A stretch of 64,000 nucleotides of DNA, taken from contig NC_022524.1 in the NCBI RefSeq assembly GCF_000473245.1, positions 4,627,501-4,691,500 on the forward strand, read 5' to 3'. This stretch comes from Bacillus infantis NRRL B-14911 (lineage in GTDB: Bacteria > Bacillota > Bacilli > Bacillales > Cytobacillaceae). The position numbers were made by a program, and so were the translations under genes. The notes under the pieces are model-generated. The model was not told the DNA's origin, did not search any database, and worked only from the letters and a program-made list of their open reading frames with translations. This document shows, one piece after another, positions 1 to 8,215 of the stretch; the stretch's first letter is position 1; each line of letters starts with the position of its first letter.

Positions 1-52
1 GATCCCACTAGGGAGGAAGCTATTTTAAAACAGATTTGCTTGTGCCTATCCC

Positions 53-107
53 TTGACAAACCACACCCTAATATATAATAATTTATATCTGATTATAATA
101 ATTATAG
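53..107 (+). promoter_or_regulatory. ahpC promoter with PerR box
   Basis: A -35 element TTGACA lies at 53-58. Candidate -10 elements are TATAAT at 74-79 (15-bp spacer) or TAATAA at 76-81 (17-bp spacer). Just downstream, 93-107 reads TTATAATAATTATAG, which matches 14 of 15 positions of the known PerR box TTATAATNATTATAA. PerR control of ahpCF is well known in Bacillus; the match is seen directly, the regulation is inferred. Confidence 0.85.
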
Positions 108-174
108 ATAAGTAATAGTGACGTCCTGAGGGCATGCTATTATTTTCTAAAAAAAATACTTAGGAGGAATTCAA

Positions 175-738
175 ATGTCTTTAATTGGAAAAGAAGTACT
201 GCCATTCTCAGCAAAAGCTTACTTTAACGGTGATTTCATCGATGTAACAGAAGAAAACTTTAAAGGAAAGTGGAGCGTAGTCTGCTTCTACCCTGCAGAT
301 TTCACTTTCGTATGCCCAACTGAGCTTGAAGACCTTCAGAACGAATATGCAACTTTGAAAGATCTTGGAGTTGAAGTGTACTCTGTTTCAACAGACACTC
401 ACTTTACACATAAAGCTTGGCATGACCACTCAGAAGCAATCAGCAAGATCGAGTACGTTATGATCGGTGACCCATCACAAAAGATTACTCGCAACTTCGA
501 TGTTCTTGACGAAGAGGAAGGCCTTGCAGACCGCGGTACTTTCATCATCGATCCAGACGGCATCATTCAGACAGTTGAAATCAATGCAGGCGGCATCGGC
601 CGTGACGCAAGCACAATCGTCAACAAAATCAAAGCAGCCCAATATGTACGCAACAATCCAGGTGAAGTTTGCCCTGCTAAATGGCAGGAAGGCGGAGAAA
701 CACTTAAGCCAAGCCTTGACCTTGTAGGAAAAATCTAA
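175..738 (+). CDS. ahpC: Alkyl hydroperoxide reductase subunit C (peroxiredoxin)
   Basis: A cytosolic 2-Cys peroxiredoxin of 187 residues that reduces hydrogen peroxide, organic hydroperoxides and peroxynitrite. The peroxidatic cysteine is C47 in the [11 protein letters not shown] motif and the resolving cysteine is C166 in GEVCPAKW, both at the usual AhpC positions and with full family length. The start is preceded by TTAGGAGGAATTCAA. AhpF begins 14 nt after the stop, so the two are co-transcribed and AhpF recycles AhpC. A PerR box upstream suggests derepression by peroxide. Identification is secure. Confidence 0.97.
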   Translation: MSLIGKEVLPFSAKAYFNGDFIDVTEENFKGKWSVVCFYPADFTFVCPTELEDLQNEYATLKDLGVEVYSVSTDTHFTHKAWHDHSEAISKIEYVMIGDPSQKITRNFDVLDEEEGLADRGTFIIDPDGIIQTVEINAGGIGRDASTIVNKIKAAQYVRNNPGEVCPAKWQEGGETLKPSLDLVGKI

Positions 739-752
739 GGAGAGAAATTCAA

Positions 753-2282
753 ATGGTACTAGATGCAGATATAAAAGCACAGTTAGCTCAATATCTTCAA
801 TTAATGGAAAGCGAGGTCCTGCTCAAGGTCAGCGCAGGCTCTGACGACGTCTCCCGCGATATGCTGGCACTGGTAGACGAATTGGCCTCCATGTCATCCA
901 GCATTAAGGTGGAAAAAGCAGAATTGCATAGGACACCAAGCTTTAGTGTGAATCGGATCGGTGAAGATACAGGAGTAACTTTTGCCGGTATCCCTCTAGG
1001 ACATGAATTCACTTCACTGGTGCTTGCTTTGCTGCAGGTCAGCGGAAGGGCACCTAAAGCCGACCAGAAGGTTATTGACCAGATTAAAAACATCAAAGGC
1101 GAATATCGCTTTGAATCATATATCAGCCTGAGCTGCCATAACTGCCCTGATGTGGTACAGGCACTCAATCTGATGAGCGTTCTCAATCCAAACATCACGC
1201 ATACGATGATTGACGGCGCCGCTTTCAAGGAAGAAGTCGAAAGCAGAGACATCATGGCTGTTCCGACAGTCTTCCTGAACGGCGAATCATTCGGCAGCGG
1301 CCGCATGAGCCTTGAAGAAATTCTTGGCAAAATGGGCAGCGGCCCGGATGCATCCGAGCTGTCTGATAAAGACCCTTACGATGTCCTTGTTGTCGGCGGC
1401 GGCCCTGCCGGCGCGAGTGCGGCAATCTATGCGGCACGTAAAGGCATCCGCACCGGCATTGTAGCCGAGCGTTTCGGCGGCCAGGTTATGGATACTCTTG
1501 GCATCGAGAACTTCATCAGTGTCAAGCATACGGAAGGCCCTAAGCTTGTTGCAAGCCTTGAGGAGCATGTGAAAGAGTACGGCATTGATGTTATGAACCT
1601 TCAGCGCGCGAAGAGCCTGGAAAAGAAAGACCTGATCGAACTTGAACTTGAAAATGGCGCTGTGCTGAAGAGCAAGAGCGTCATCCTTTCAACAGGTGCC
1701 CGCTGGCGCAATGTCAACGTCCCTGGTGAAGCTGAGTTCAAGAACAAAGGTGTGGCATACTGCCCTCACTGTGACGGCCCGCTCTTTGAAGGTAAGGATG
1801 TTGCCGTTATCGGCGGCGGAAACTCCGGAATTGAAGCGGCAATCGACCTGGCCGGCATTGTCAAGCACGTAACTGTCCTTGAATTCATGCCTGAGCTGAA
1901 GGCCGATGCTGTCCTCCAGGACCGCCTGTACAGCCTGCCTAACGTAACTGTCCTGAAGAACGTTCAGACAAAGGAAATCACCGGTACTGATAAAGTGAAC
2001 GGCATTTCCTATATTGACCGTGAGACAGGAGAAGAGCATCATGTTGAGCTTCAGGGTGTCTTCGTTCAAATCGGTCTTGTGCCAAACACAGACTGGCTCG
2101 GCGATTCAATCGAGCGTACACGCTTCGGCGAAATCATCGTGGACAAGCACGGCGCGACCAATGTCCCTGGTGTATTTGCGGCCGGCGACTGCACAGACAG
2201 CGCCTATAAGCAAATCATCATTTCCATGGGATCCGGCGCGACTGCTTCCCTCGGTGCGTTTGATTACCTGATCCGCAACTAA
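753..2282 (+). CDS. ahpF: Alkyl hydroperoxide reductase subunit F
   Basis: NADH:peroxiredoxin oxidoreductase, 509 residues, the flavoprotein partner of AhpC. The N-terminal tandem thioredoxin-fold domain carries the CHNC redox pair (C128/C131). The thioredoxin-reductase-like part has the FAD motif GGGPAG (215-220), the active disulfide CPHC (337-340) and the NAD motif GGGNSG (354-359). The length is normal for AhpF. It follows ahpC by 14 nt with its own GGAGAG ribosome binding site and ends at a strong terminator. Confidence 0.97.
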   Translation: MVLDADIKAQLAQYLQLMESEVLLKVSAGSDDVSRDMLALVDELASMSSSIKVEKAELHRTPSFSVNRIGEDTGVTFAGIPLGHEFTSLVLALLQVSGRAPKADQKVIDQIKNIKGEYRFESYISLSCHNCPDVVQALNLMSVLNPNITHTMIDGAAFKEEVESRDIMAVPTVFLNGESFGSGRMSLEEILGKMGSGPDASELSDKDPYDVLVVGGGPAGASAAIYAARKGIRTGIVAERFGGQVMDTLGIENFISVKHTEGPKLVASLEEHVKEYGIDVMNLQRAKSLEKKDLIELELENGAVLKSKSVILSTGARWRNVNVPGEAEFKNKGVAYCPHCDGPLFEGKDVAVIGGGNSGIEAAIDLAGIVKHVTVLEFMPELKADAVLQDRLYSLPNVTVLKNVQTKEITGTDKVNGISYIDRETGEEHHVELQGVFVQIGLVPNTDWLGDSIERTRFGEIIVDKHGATNVPGVFAAGDCTDSAYKQIIISMGSGATASLGAFDYLIRN

Positions 2283-2286
2283 AATG

Positions 2287-2322
2287 AAAGCCGCTCTGCT
2301 ATTGCAGCAGAGCGGCTTTTTT
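2287..2322 (+). terminator. Rho-independent terminator of ahpCF
   Basis: A perfect 14-bp stem, AAAGCCGCTCTGCT paired with its complement around a 5-nt loop, runs into a T tract immediately after ahpF. Confidence 0.93.
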
Positions 2323-2352
2323 ATATATTTTCTACGGGTGCCGCAGCAGCAA

Positions 2353-2387
2353 GAAAAAAACTGACTGGCATTAAACCAATCAGCTCC
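2353..2387 (-). terminator. Terminator of the tetR-MFS operon
   Basis: On the minus strand a stem CTGATTGG / CCAGTCAG (one mismatch) with a short loop is followed by seven T residues, just past the MFS stop codon. Confidence 0.75.
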
Positions 2388-2392
2388 CTTTA

Positions 2393-3592
2393 TCACCCGG
2401 CAGACAACTTCCCCGCCACTTTTTTCTTCCTTTTCCCTGGTTCCGCCCATAAGAATGAAAGGCCAATCGAAAGGACAATCATAACGGCTGCAAAATAAAA
2501 GGGATAGTCAAAATCCACATCAAAAAGCATCCCGCCGATGACCGGTCCCAAAACATTGCCTATGCTTGTAAACATTGAGTTCATGCCTCCGACAAACCCC
2601 TGCTCATTCCCTGCTATCTTCGAAAGATAAGTGGTAGCGGCAGGCCTTATCAAATCAAAGCCGACGAAAACCGTCATTGTAACCATCAGAATCGCTGCAT
2701 AAGAGTTCACCGTCGTCATCAGATATACAAGCACAGCCGAAAAGATCAAGCAATAGCGGATGAGCCGGATTTCCCCGAGCCAAATCGTGAGCTTGCTAAA
2801 GAAGACAATCTGGACGATGGCACCAAGAATGGCTCCCCCTGTAATCATAATAGCGATATCTTTCGGCGAAAATCCGAACTTGCGGTCGGCAAATAATGAG
2901 AACAGCGACTCAAAGGACGCCAGGCCAAAGGCAGAGATCAGAATGATCACAAACGGGATGAAATAGATTGGTGCGAAGACCCTCTTTAAGCCTGCTTTCT
3001 GTGTCCCGGCTTCCTCAGCTTCCTCATTTTCCGGATTCCGTTCCGGCTCTTTCAGCGTCATCAGCGATAATACAGCCGCACCAAGGGCAAACGCCGCCGC
3101 AAAAAAGAACGGAAGCCTTGTGTCAACTTCAGCCAAAAATCCGCCGATGGCAGGCCCGATAATGAATCCTGTCGAGATGGCCGCGGACATATAGCCAAGC
3201 GCTTTTGGCCTGGATTTAATCGTTGTAATGTCAGCAATAAACGCCGTAACAGCAGGCATGATGAACGCCGCACTCACGCCTCCAAGGATGCGGGAGACAA
3301 ATAGAGGCATAACAGACTGCCCCAGGCCGAACAAGAGCTCAGAGGTGCTGAAAATGAACAGGCCAATCACAATCATCCTCTTCCTGCCGAACTGGTCTGC
3401 CCATCTTCCCGCTATAGGCGACACAATCAGCTGGGCGCCCGCGAAGGCAGCAATCATATAACCGACAACCGTACCCGATATATTCAATTCATTCATAATG
3501 GCAGGTGTAACAGGAATCACTAGGCCGATTCCTAAAAAGGCAATCAGCAGATTCATAAGCAGAATGGCCAAAGCAATGTTATTTCTTTTCAT
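2393..3592 (-). CDS. MFS multidrug efflux transporter
   Basis: A 399-residue major facilitator with about twelve hydrophobic segments. It resembles the DHA1 drug:proton antiporters of Bacillus (NorA/Bmr/Blt type): an N-terminal segment ending in GIGLVIPVTP, the motif A loop AGRWADQFGRKRM (61-73) between helices 2 and 3, and a central charged loop near residues 190-205. I chose the ATG at 3592 because GGAGG lies 8 nt before it; the upstream in-frame start at 3616 lacks a site. It sits 20 nt behind a TetR regulator with a palindromic operator, the usual arrangement for an inducible pump. The substrate cannot be told. Confidence 0.88.
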   Translation of the reverse strand: MKRNNIALAILLMNLLIAFLGIGLVIPVTPAIMNELNISGTVVGYMIAAFAGAQLIVSPIAGRWADQFGRKRMIVIGLFIFSTSELLFGLGQSVMPLFVSRILGGVSAAFIMPAVTAFIADITTIKSRPKALGYMSAAISTGFIIGPAIGGFLAEVDTRLPFFFAAAFALGAAVLSLMTLKEPERNPENEEAEEAGTQKAGLKRVFAPIYFIPFVIILISAFGLASFESLFSLFADRKFGFSPKDIAIMITGGAILGAIVQIVFFSKLTIWLGEIRLIRYCLIFSAVLVYLMTTVNSYAAILMVTMTVFVGFDLIRPAATTYLSKIAGNEQGFVGGMNSMFTSIGNVLGPVIGGMLFDVDFDYPFYFAAVMIVLSIGLSFLWAEPGKRKKKVAGKLSAG

Positions 3593-3612
3593 ACCTTTTC
3601 CTCCTGTAAGTA

Positions 3613-4218
3613 TCATGTCCTGCTGCGCTTACTGGATACCCCTCTCCAATAGACACGCCAGGAAAAATCAAGCTTCTCCTGGACCCTTGATGCATCTCCT
3701 GTCAACAGCTCGAAAAACAAACCATCCAGCACACCCGTATACGCCACTGCGGCCGGCCTCGCCCCCAACTCGCTGTCAATCCGTCCGTCCTCTTCTCCCT
3801 TACTGGCAGCGAGAATAAGCATTTCTTCGAGATGATCGACATATTTCCGGCCGAATTCCTCCGCCTCTTTTGAAAGATGGGCAGGCTGAAAAAAGAGCAT
3901 CCTTAATAAAAACTTCGTAAAGTCATCGTTTCCATAGCGGTCACGGTATTGTAAAAGAAAACCATAAAGGAAGTCCTCAAGCCGGCTCTCCTTATGGGTT
4001 TCTGTATAGTCATCCAAAAACCTCAGTTCTTCCTCCAGCACATCATCCAGCACTTCCAGCAGCAGCTCATCTTTTCCTTTGAAGTGTGTATAGATAGACT
4101 GCTTCCTGATACCGACTTCTTCTGCAATATTCGCCATCGAGGCCCCTTCATAGCCGAACTGGGCAAAATGCTTCAGAGCAGTCATTTTGATTCTTTCACT
4201 GGTCAGCTCAACAGCCAC
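3613..4218 (-). CDS. TetR/AcrR family transcriptional repressor
   Basis: A 201-residue regulator. The N-terminal helix-turn-helix is recognisable at about residues 24-50 (ASMANIAEEVGIRKQSIYTHFKGKDELL region); the rest is a helical ligand-binding domain of unknown specificity. It starts with GTG at 4218, 8 nt after AAGGGGA. It lies first in an operon with the MFS pump, and an inverted repeat sits between its promoter and its start, so autoregulation together with control of the pump is likely. Confidence 0.9.
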   Translation of the reverse strand: MAVELTSERIKMTALKHFAQFGYEGASMANIAEEVGIRKQSIYTHFKGKDELLLEVLDDVLEEELRFLDDYTETHKESRLEDFLYGFLLQYRDRYGNDDFTKFLLRMLFFQPAHLSKEAEEFGRKYVDHLEEMLILAASKGEEDGRIDSELGARPAAVAYTGVLDGLFFELLTGDASRVQEKLDFSWRVYWRGVSSKRSRT

Positions 4219-4233
4219 AGTTAAATCCCCTTC

Positions 4234-4280
4234 CTAACGTTCGTTAGTCATATTAAACACCGAAACCGCTGGAAAGTCAA
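4234..4280 (-). promoter_or_regulatory. tetR-MFS promoter and TetR operator
   Basis: On the minus strand, TTGACT (4280-4275) and TTTAAT (4257-4252) are separated by 17 bp. Directly downstream, 4234-4247 is the inverted repeat CTAACG-TT-CGTTAG, a form often bound by TetR-family repressors. The palindrome is exact; its use as operator is inferred from position. Confidence 0.75.
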
Positions 4281-4312
4281 CCGAATGATTTGAGTTTCTC
4301 ACCCTCCTGAAA

Positions 4313-4340
4313 AAAGAAAAGCCGCCAGAGACTGGCAGCT
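4313..4340 (-). terminator. Terminator of the ABM-domain gene
   Basis: The 9-bp stem AGCNGCCAG / CTGGCNGCT with a 3-nt loop is followed on the minus strand by a T-rich tract, just after the stop at 4360. Confidence 0.75.
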
Positions 4341-4359
4341 GATTTTCCCCTGTTCAATA

Positions 4360-4674
4360 TTAAGAGCCGGAGATACTCTTTCCTCCCCTGGCTTCCATGG
4401 TGCTGATCCGCTCCATCCCGGCAATGATAGGCTTGGCACGCTTGATTAAGGTCTTGGTTGATTCAAGGGACAAAGAGTTTTGATGGGCAGCCTCATTGCT
4501 CCACACCTCGTATACATAGACAGCATCCGGCTCAGCTTCTGATGTATGGACATGATAGATTTCGCATTCATTCAGTTCCTTCATGGCTTCCGCTGCTTCA
4601 AGAAGGATACTGACCATATGATCCCGTTCCCCTTCTTTTACTGTAAACCTGCCGAACAGACTGAATTTATTCAT
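4360..4674 (-). CDS. Antibiotic biosynthesis monooxygenase (ABM) fold protein
   Basis: A 104-residue small protein with the dimeric alpha/beta-barrel ABM pattern seen in YgiN-type quinol monooxygenases: an N-terminal strand with FGRFTVKEGERDHMVSILLEA, a central strand CEIYHVHTSEAEPDAVYVYEVW, and a SLSLES-type helix. Such proteins act as small cytosolic oxygenases or quinone-related enzymes, but the substrate cannot be inferred here. GGAGG lies about 7 nt before the ATG. It appears monocistronic, ending at its own terminator. Confidence 0.8.
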   Translation of the reverse strand: MNKFSLFGRFTVKEGERDHMVSILLEAAEAMKELNECEIYHVHTSEAEPDAVYVYEVWSNEAAHQNSLSLESTKTLIKRAKPIIAGMERISTMEARGGKSISGS

Positions 4675-4721
4675 GTAGTGTCCTCCTATTATTTAGACTG
4701 CTATAAGAATGCCCAGATCCT

Positions 4722-5834
4722 TTAATTTGCAAGCACAGCAGCAGGCAGAATTTCTTTCCTCACCCAGCCGGTCATCCCGTCCTTTTTGATCAGTGCAAAG
4801 CCTGAGCAGCTGTCATCCAGAACAGACACAGCATCCCCTTTACTCACGGCTATAAGGGAGCAGGAAACATCAGATTTCACCTTGTACCTGCCATTCTCTT
4901 CTTGCAAGATGTATTCATTTTTCACATAAAGCAGCTCGTCCTTACCCGGCTGCCTGCATAAGGTAAAATACTCATCTTCTTCAAAAGGAACGATATCATA
5001 ATCAGGGTAAAGTATGGCCCCCTTCATATCAAAGGTTTCAGAGAAATCCTTAACGGCCCGGCAAGCAGGGATTCCGTCCACATAGGCATGGGAGAACATA
5101 TCCTCACCAGCATTCCTCTGGATGATGAAGGCGTTCAATTGCCCTTTATCCTTCACCCTGTTCCCGCCATCGATGCTGATTATTTTTTTCTCCCGATCAA
5201 TGATTGGATTATCACTCGGAATATCTTTAGAATAATTCACAACAGGCCAATGGCCGACGACTACAAACTTCTCTGCCTGATGGGATTTTTCCAGAAAAGA
5301 AGGAATCGAAATAGCCTTATCCCTGTCTGTCTCCCTCCAATTTCCCAAATTCTCCAGCCCTGCGTGGACAAAGATATAATCTTCTGTTTCGATAGCTGTC
5401 GGCAGGCTGGACAGCCACTCGATTTCCTCTGAAAAATGCTCTATCAAGACTTCTTTTACCTCACTGATGCTTGTCTGTTCATTCAGCGGGAACCCCGCGT
5501 CTGCCAGCCATTCATTGAAAAGGCAATAGCGCCTTGAGAGTAAATATCTGATAAGCAATGGATTTTCTGCAAGCAGCTCCCCAACCAGAGCCTCGCAATT
5601 TCCTTCAATCACCTGCACCCGGGGATTGAGCGATGCAAGCTCCATTATGTATTTCACAGTCTCCTTGCTGTTCCTGCCCTTTTCACAAATATCGCCGTTG
5701 ATAATGAGGTAATCCTCACTGTTAAAATCAACCTTTTCCAAAAGCTCCTTGAAAAGGCCAATTTCTCCGTGGATATCCGAAGTGACGATTATCCTGGCAT
5801 CCTTTGGTATGTGCATTTCTTTTATTTTATCCAC
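4722..5834 (-). CDS. Calcineurin-like metallophosphatase with C-terminal SH3-like region
   Basis: A 370-residue protein. The first 240 residues carry the PPP/metallophosphoesterase signature: SDIHGE (about 18-23), NGDICEKGR (about 46-54), IEGNCE (about 77-82), FVHAG and VVGHWPV. The third motif has Cys where PPP phosphatases have His (GNHE); YfcE-like enzymes also have GNC. About 100 residues follow, ending in an SH3-like stretch (SKGDAVSVL...GMTGWVRKEIL). No signal peptide is visible, so it should be cytosolic. The substrate, phosphoprotein or nucleotide, is unknown. Confidence 0.8.
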   Translation of the reverse strand: MDKIKEMHIPKDARIIVTSDIHGEIGLFKELLEKVDFNSEDYLIINGDICEKGRNSKETVKYIMELASLNPRVQVIEGNCEALVGELLAENPLLIRYLLSRRYCLFNEWLADAGFPLNEQTSISEVKEVLIEHFSEEIEWLSSLPTAIETEDYIFVHAGLENLGNWRETDRDKAISIPSFLEKSHQAEKFVVVGHWPVVNYSKDIPSDNPIIDREKKIISIDGGNRVKDKGQLNAFIIQRNAGEDMFSHAYVDGIPACRAVKDFSETFDMKGAILYPDYDIVPFEEDEYFTLCRQPGKDELLYVKNEYILQEENGRYKVKSDVSCSLIAVSKGDAVSVLDDSCSGFALIKKDGMTGWVRKEILPAAVLAN

Positions 5835-5946
5835 TAGCGTTCTCCTTCTGTCTCCTTATTTTTACGATAATAACAGGATTCGTTTCTGAAAAAGGAAACC
5901 CTTCATATTAGGCATCATCAGAGTCGTCCAATGGCGGCGGCTCTGG

Positions 5947-6420
5947 CACCCTCTGATTGCATTTTTGTGATTCAGGGGGTTTTAGTTTCTCTGACTAGCA
6001 CCCTCTGATTTGGTTTTTATGATTCAGAGGGTCTTAGTTTCTCTGACTAGCACCCTCTGATTTGGTTTTTATGATTCAGAGGGTCTTAGTTTCTCTGACT
6101 AACACCCTCTGGTTTGGTTTTTGTGATTCAGAGGGTCTTAGTTCCTCTGACTAGCACCCTCTGGTTGCAATTTTGCGATTCAGAGGGTCTTAGTTCCTCT
6201 GACTAGCACCCTCTGATTTGGTTTTTATGATTCAGAGGGTCTTAGTTTATCTGACTAGCACCCTCTGGTTTGGTTTTTGCGATTCAGAGGGTCTTAGTTT
6301 CTCTGACTAACACCCTCTGGTTGCAATTTTGTGATTCAGGGGGTCTTAGTTTCTCTGACTAACACCCTCTGGTTTGATTTCTGTGGTGCAGAGGGTTTTA
6401 GTTTCACTGCCTGGCATCCT
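5947..6420. repeat. 52-bp tandem array (9 units plus a degenerate tenth)
   Basis: CACCCTCTG begins at 5947, 5999, 6051, 6103, 6155, 6207, 6259, 6311 and 6363, an exact 52-bp period, with a decayed copy at 6415. Each unit holds ACCCTCTG, about 17 nt of variable loop (GGTTTTTATGATT-like or TTGCAATTTTG-like), then CAGAGGGT, so each can form an 8-bp hairpin. A conserved CTTAGTTTCTCTGACTAG linker joins units. Changes cluster in the loop. The array fills the space downstream of the minus-strand gene at 6427-6678. Confidence 0.97.
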
Positions 6421-6426
6421 TTGGGC

Positions 6427-6678
6427 CTATTCCTTTCCCCTTTGCTCCAAGGCCTGCTTTTCATTTCCTCTCTTGAAATTGCCAGTTGCCTTCGCCATGA
6501 TTAATTGTGTTTCCTTTTCGTTTAAAGCTGAATCCATTCTTTTTAAAAACCTCTCAGCCTCTTTTCCTTTGAGAATCTTCACTTGCTTTCCGAAATACTC
6601 CAGAAAAACTGTATTCTCTTTATTGATACGATAACTGAAGGGGGTCTCTCCCAGCCGGTTTCTTTTATCGGTATTCAT
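6427..6678 (-). CDS. Small hypothetical protein
   Basis: An 83-residue, highly charged soluble protein that I do not recognise. It has a short beta-rich start (FSYRINKENTVFLEYFGKQVKIL) followed by Lys/Glu-rich helices to the C-terminus. GAGGGAAAAG precedes the ATG at 6678 by a suitable distance, which supports it being translated. Its stop codon lies only 6 nt from the edge of the 52-bp array, so the array would form the start of its 3 prime UTR. No function is proposed. Confidence 0.6.
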   Translation of the reverse strand: MNTDKRNRLGETPFSYRINKENTVFLEYFGKQVKILKGKEAERFLKRMDSALNEKETQLIMAKATGNFKRGNEKQALEQRGKE

Positions 6679-6783
6679 CTTTTCCCTCTATTCATGAAGC
6701 GCTGAAATAGCTCTTACGGATAGATTCTCCATTGTTGGGCTTCATCCCTCTTCTGTCTTTAAGATTCTTCCACAATAAAATAC

Positions 6784-6859
6784 TTGCAAGAAGTTTCCCT
6801 TCGTCATATTATATGTTTAAACACTTAAACACTTAAACACTTAAACTTTTAAACATTTA
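6784..6859 (+). promoter_or_regulatory. SDR-arsR promoter with iterated TTAAAC operator
   Basis: TTGCAA (6784-6789) and TATTAT (6807-6812) are spaced 17 bp apart. Immediately downstream, 6815-6854 contains GTTTAAACAC followed by CTTAAACA-type units repeated every 9 bp, about four copies. TTTAA-type half-sites next to an ArsR-family gene suggest an autoregulatory operator. Promoter and repeat are seen; binding is inferred. Confidence 0.7.
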
Positions 6860-6882
6860 TATAAAAGATGGAGGTTTTAATG

Positions 6883-7650
6883 ATGAAAAAATCTGTTTTA
6901 ATTACAGGCGCAACCAGTGGCTTAGGATATGACTTTGTAAAATTGTTTGCTGCAGACGGTTATGACTTGGTATTGGTGGCCAGGAATAAAGCAAAGCTGG
7001 AGGAAATTAAAAAAGAGTTCCAAGATCTTTCGGTTTTAACCATCAGTAAGGATTTGAGTATAGCAGGCGCGGCAAAAGAGGTTTATGAGGAAGTCTCAGC
7101 GGCTGGAATATCCATTGATGTGTTAGTGAATAATGCAGGCTTTGGGCTTATGGGGCCATTCCATGAGCTGGATATTCGGAAGCAGGCAGAAATGATCCAA
7201 TTGAATGTCACCGCCCTTACTGAGCTGACCTATCATTTTCTGCCTGGACTTAAGAGTCAAAAGGATAAGGCCAGAATCCTGAATGTTGCCAGTACTGCCG
7301 CCTTCCAGCCTGGCCCTTTAATGGCTGTTTATTATGCGACGAAAGCTTATGTATTATCATTGTCAGAAGCCCTGGCTGAAGAACTGGCAGATACAAATGT
7401 CACCGTCACCACCTTATGTCCGGGTGCCACTAAGACCAATTTTGCCTCTGTTGCAAAGGTGGAAAAAACCAAAATGTTCAGCGGAGCCATGGATTCAAGT
7501 GAGGTTGCACAGCAGGGATACCGGGCCCTGATGGCTGGAAAGCGTGTGGTCATTACGGGCACCTCGAATAAGCTTGGGGCCTATGCCGCAAAATTTCTTC
7601 CAAGAAGCGCGGCGGCCAAGATCGCTAAATATGTTGCAAAAGACGCTTAA
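6883..7650 (+). CDS. Short-chain dehydrogenase/reductase
   Basis: A cytosolic NAD(P)-dependent oxidoreductase of the classical SDR family, about 255 residues. It shows the cofactor motif TGATSGLG at the N-terminus, NNAG in the middle, and the catalytic YYATK with an upstream serine (NVASTAAF). GGAGG at 6870-6874 points to a start at 6883 (or 6880), not at the ATG at 6868, which lies upstream of and overlaps that site. It is followed 44 nt later by an ArsR regulator, so the two probably form one autoregulated unit. The substrate is unknown. Confidence 0.9.
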   Translation: MKKSVLITGATSGLGYDFVKLFAADGYDLVLVARNKAKLEEIKKEFQDLSVLTISKDLSIAGAAKEVYEEVSAAGISIDVLVNNAGFGLMGPFHELDIRKQAEMIQLNVTALTELTYHFLPGLKSQKDKARILNVASTAAFQPGPLMAVYYATKAYVLSLSEALAEELADTNVTVTTLCPGATKTNFASVAKVEKTKMFSGAMDSSEVAQQGYRALMAGKRVVITGTSNKLGAYAAKFLPRSAAAKIAKYVAKDA

Positions 7651-7694
7651 ATAAGCTTTAATTATGGGAGAAAAAGGCTAAAGGAGTTTGTTCG

Positions 7695-7997
7695 ATGGGA
7701 CAGCAGGCAATTGAAGTATTCCGTTCATGCATACCGCTTTTCACGGCATTAAGCGATCCCGCAAGACAGGATATCATTTTACTCTTGGCCGATCATGAAA
7801 GCTTAAGTGTAAATGAAATAGCGGATCAGTCTGCCTTATCCAGGCCGGCTATTTCCCATCATTTAAAAATCCTTCGGGAGCAGAAGCTTGTTGCAATGGA
7901 ACAGCGGGGTACGCAGCGTTATTATTCCCTTACACTGGACCAATCAGTTGAGATGCTGAAGGCCCTGATCCATATCGTTGAGTCGGAGTGTTTGTAA
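7695..7997 (+). CDS. ArsR/SmtB family transcriptional regulator
   Basis: A 100-residue winged-helix repressor. The recognition helix region is VNEIADQSALSRPAISHHLKILREQKLV (about 40-67), and the wing is GTQRYYSL. It lacks the ELCVCDL metal box, and there is no cysteine except at the extreme C-terminus, so it is probably not a metal sensor of the ArsR/CadC kind. AAAGGAG precedes the ATG. It lies behind an SDR gene whose promoter region carries iterated TTAAAC elements, the likely target. Confidence 0.9.
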   Translation: MGQQAIEVFRSCIPLFTALSDPARQDIILLLADHESLSVNEIADQSALSRPAISHHLKILREQKLVAMEQRGTQRYYSLTLDQSVEMLKALIHIVESECL

Positions 7998-8050
7998 TCA
8001 TTGGCATGACAGTTTAAAGCCAGCAAATAAAATATACTAATATATCCTTT

Positions 8051-8089
8051 ATAAGATTCTCCTGCAGCCCAGGGGGATCTTATTTTTTT
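8051..8089 (+). terminator. Terminator of the SDR-arsR operon
   Basis: The inverted repeat ATAAGAT / ATCTTAT with added CC/GG pairing is followed by seven T residues. Confidence 0.7.
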
Positions 8090-8215
8090 CATCATACTGC
8101 TTGTAATCTTTGTAAGCCCCAGCATTTTACAAGTTAATTCAGAAACGATTTCCTTCCGCCTAAAATCAGCTTATACTACTAATAAATTCATGTTCTCAGG
8201 GAGAGGGATTTTAGT

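Noticed and set aside
5947-6420. CRISPR array
   Set aside because: Units are fully repetitive with no unique spacers, the period is constant and no cas genes exist in the window. The same applies to the array at 50965-51830.
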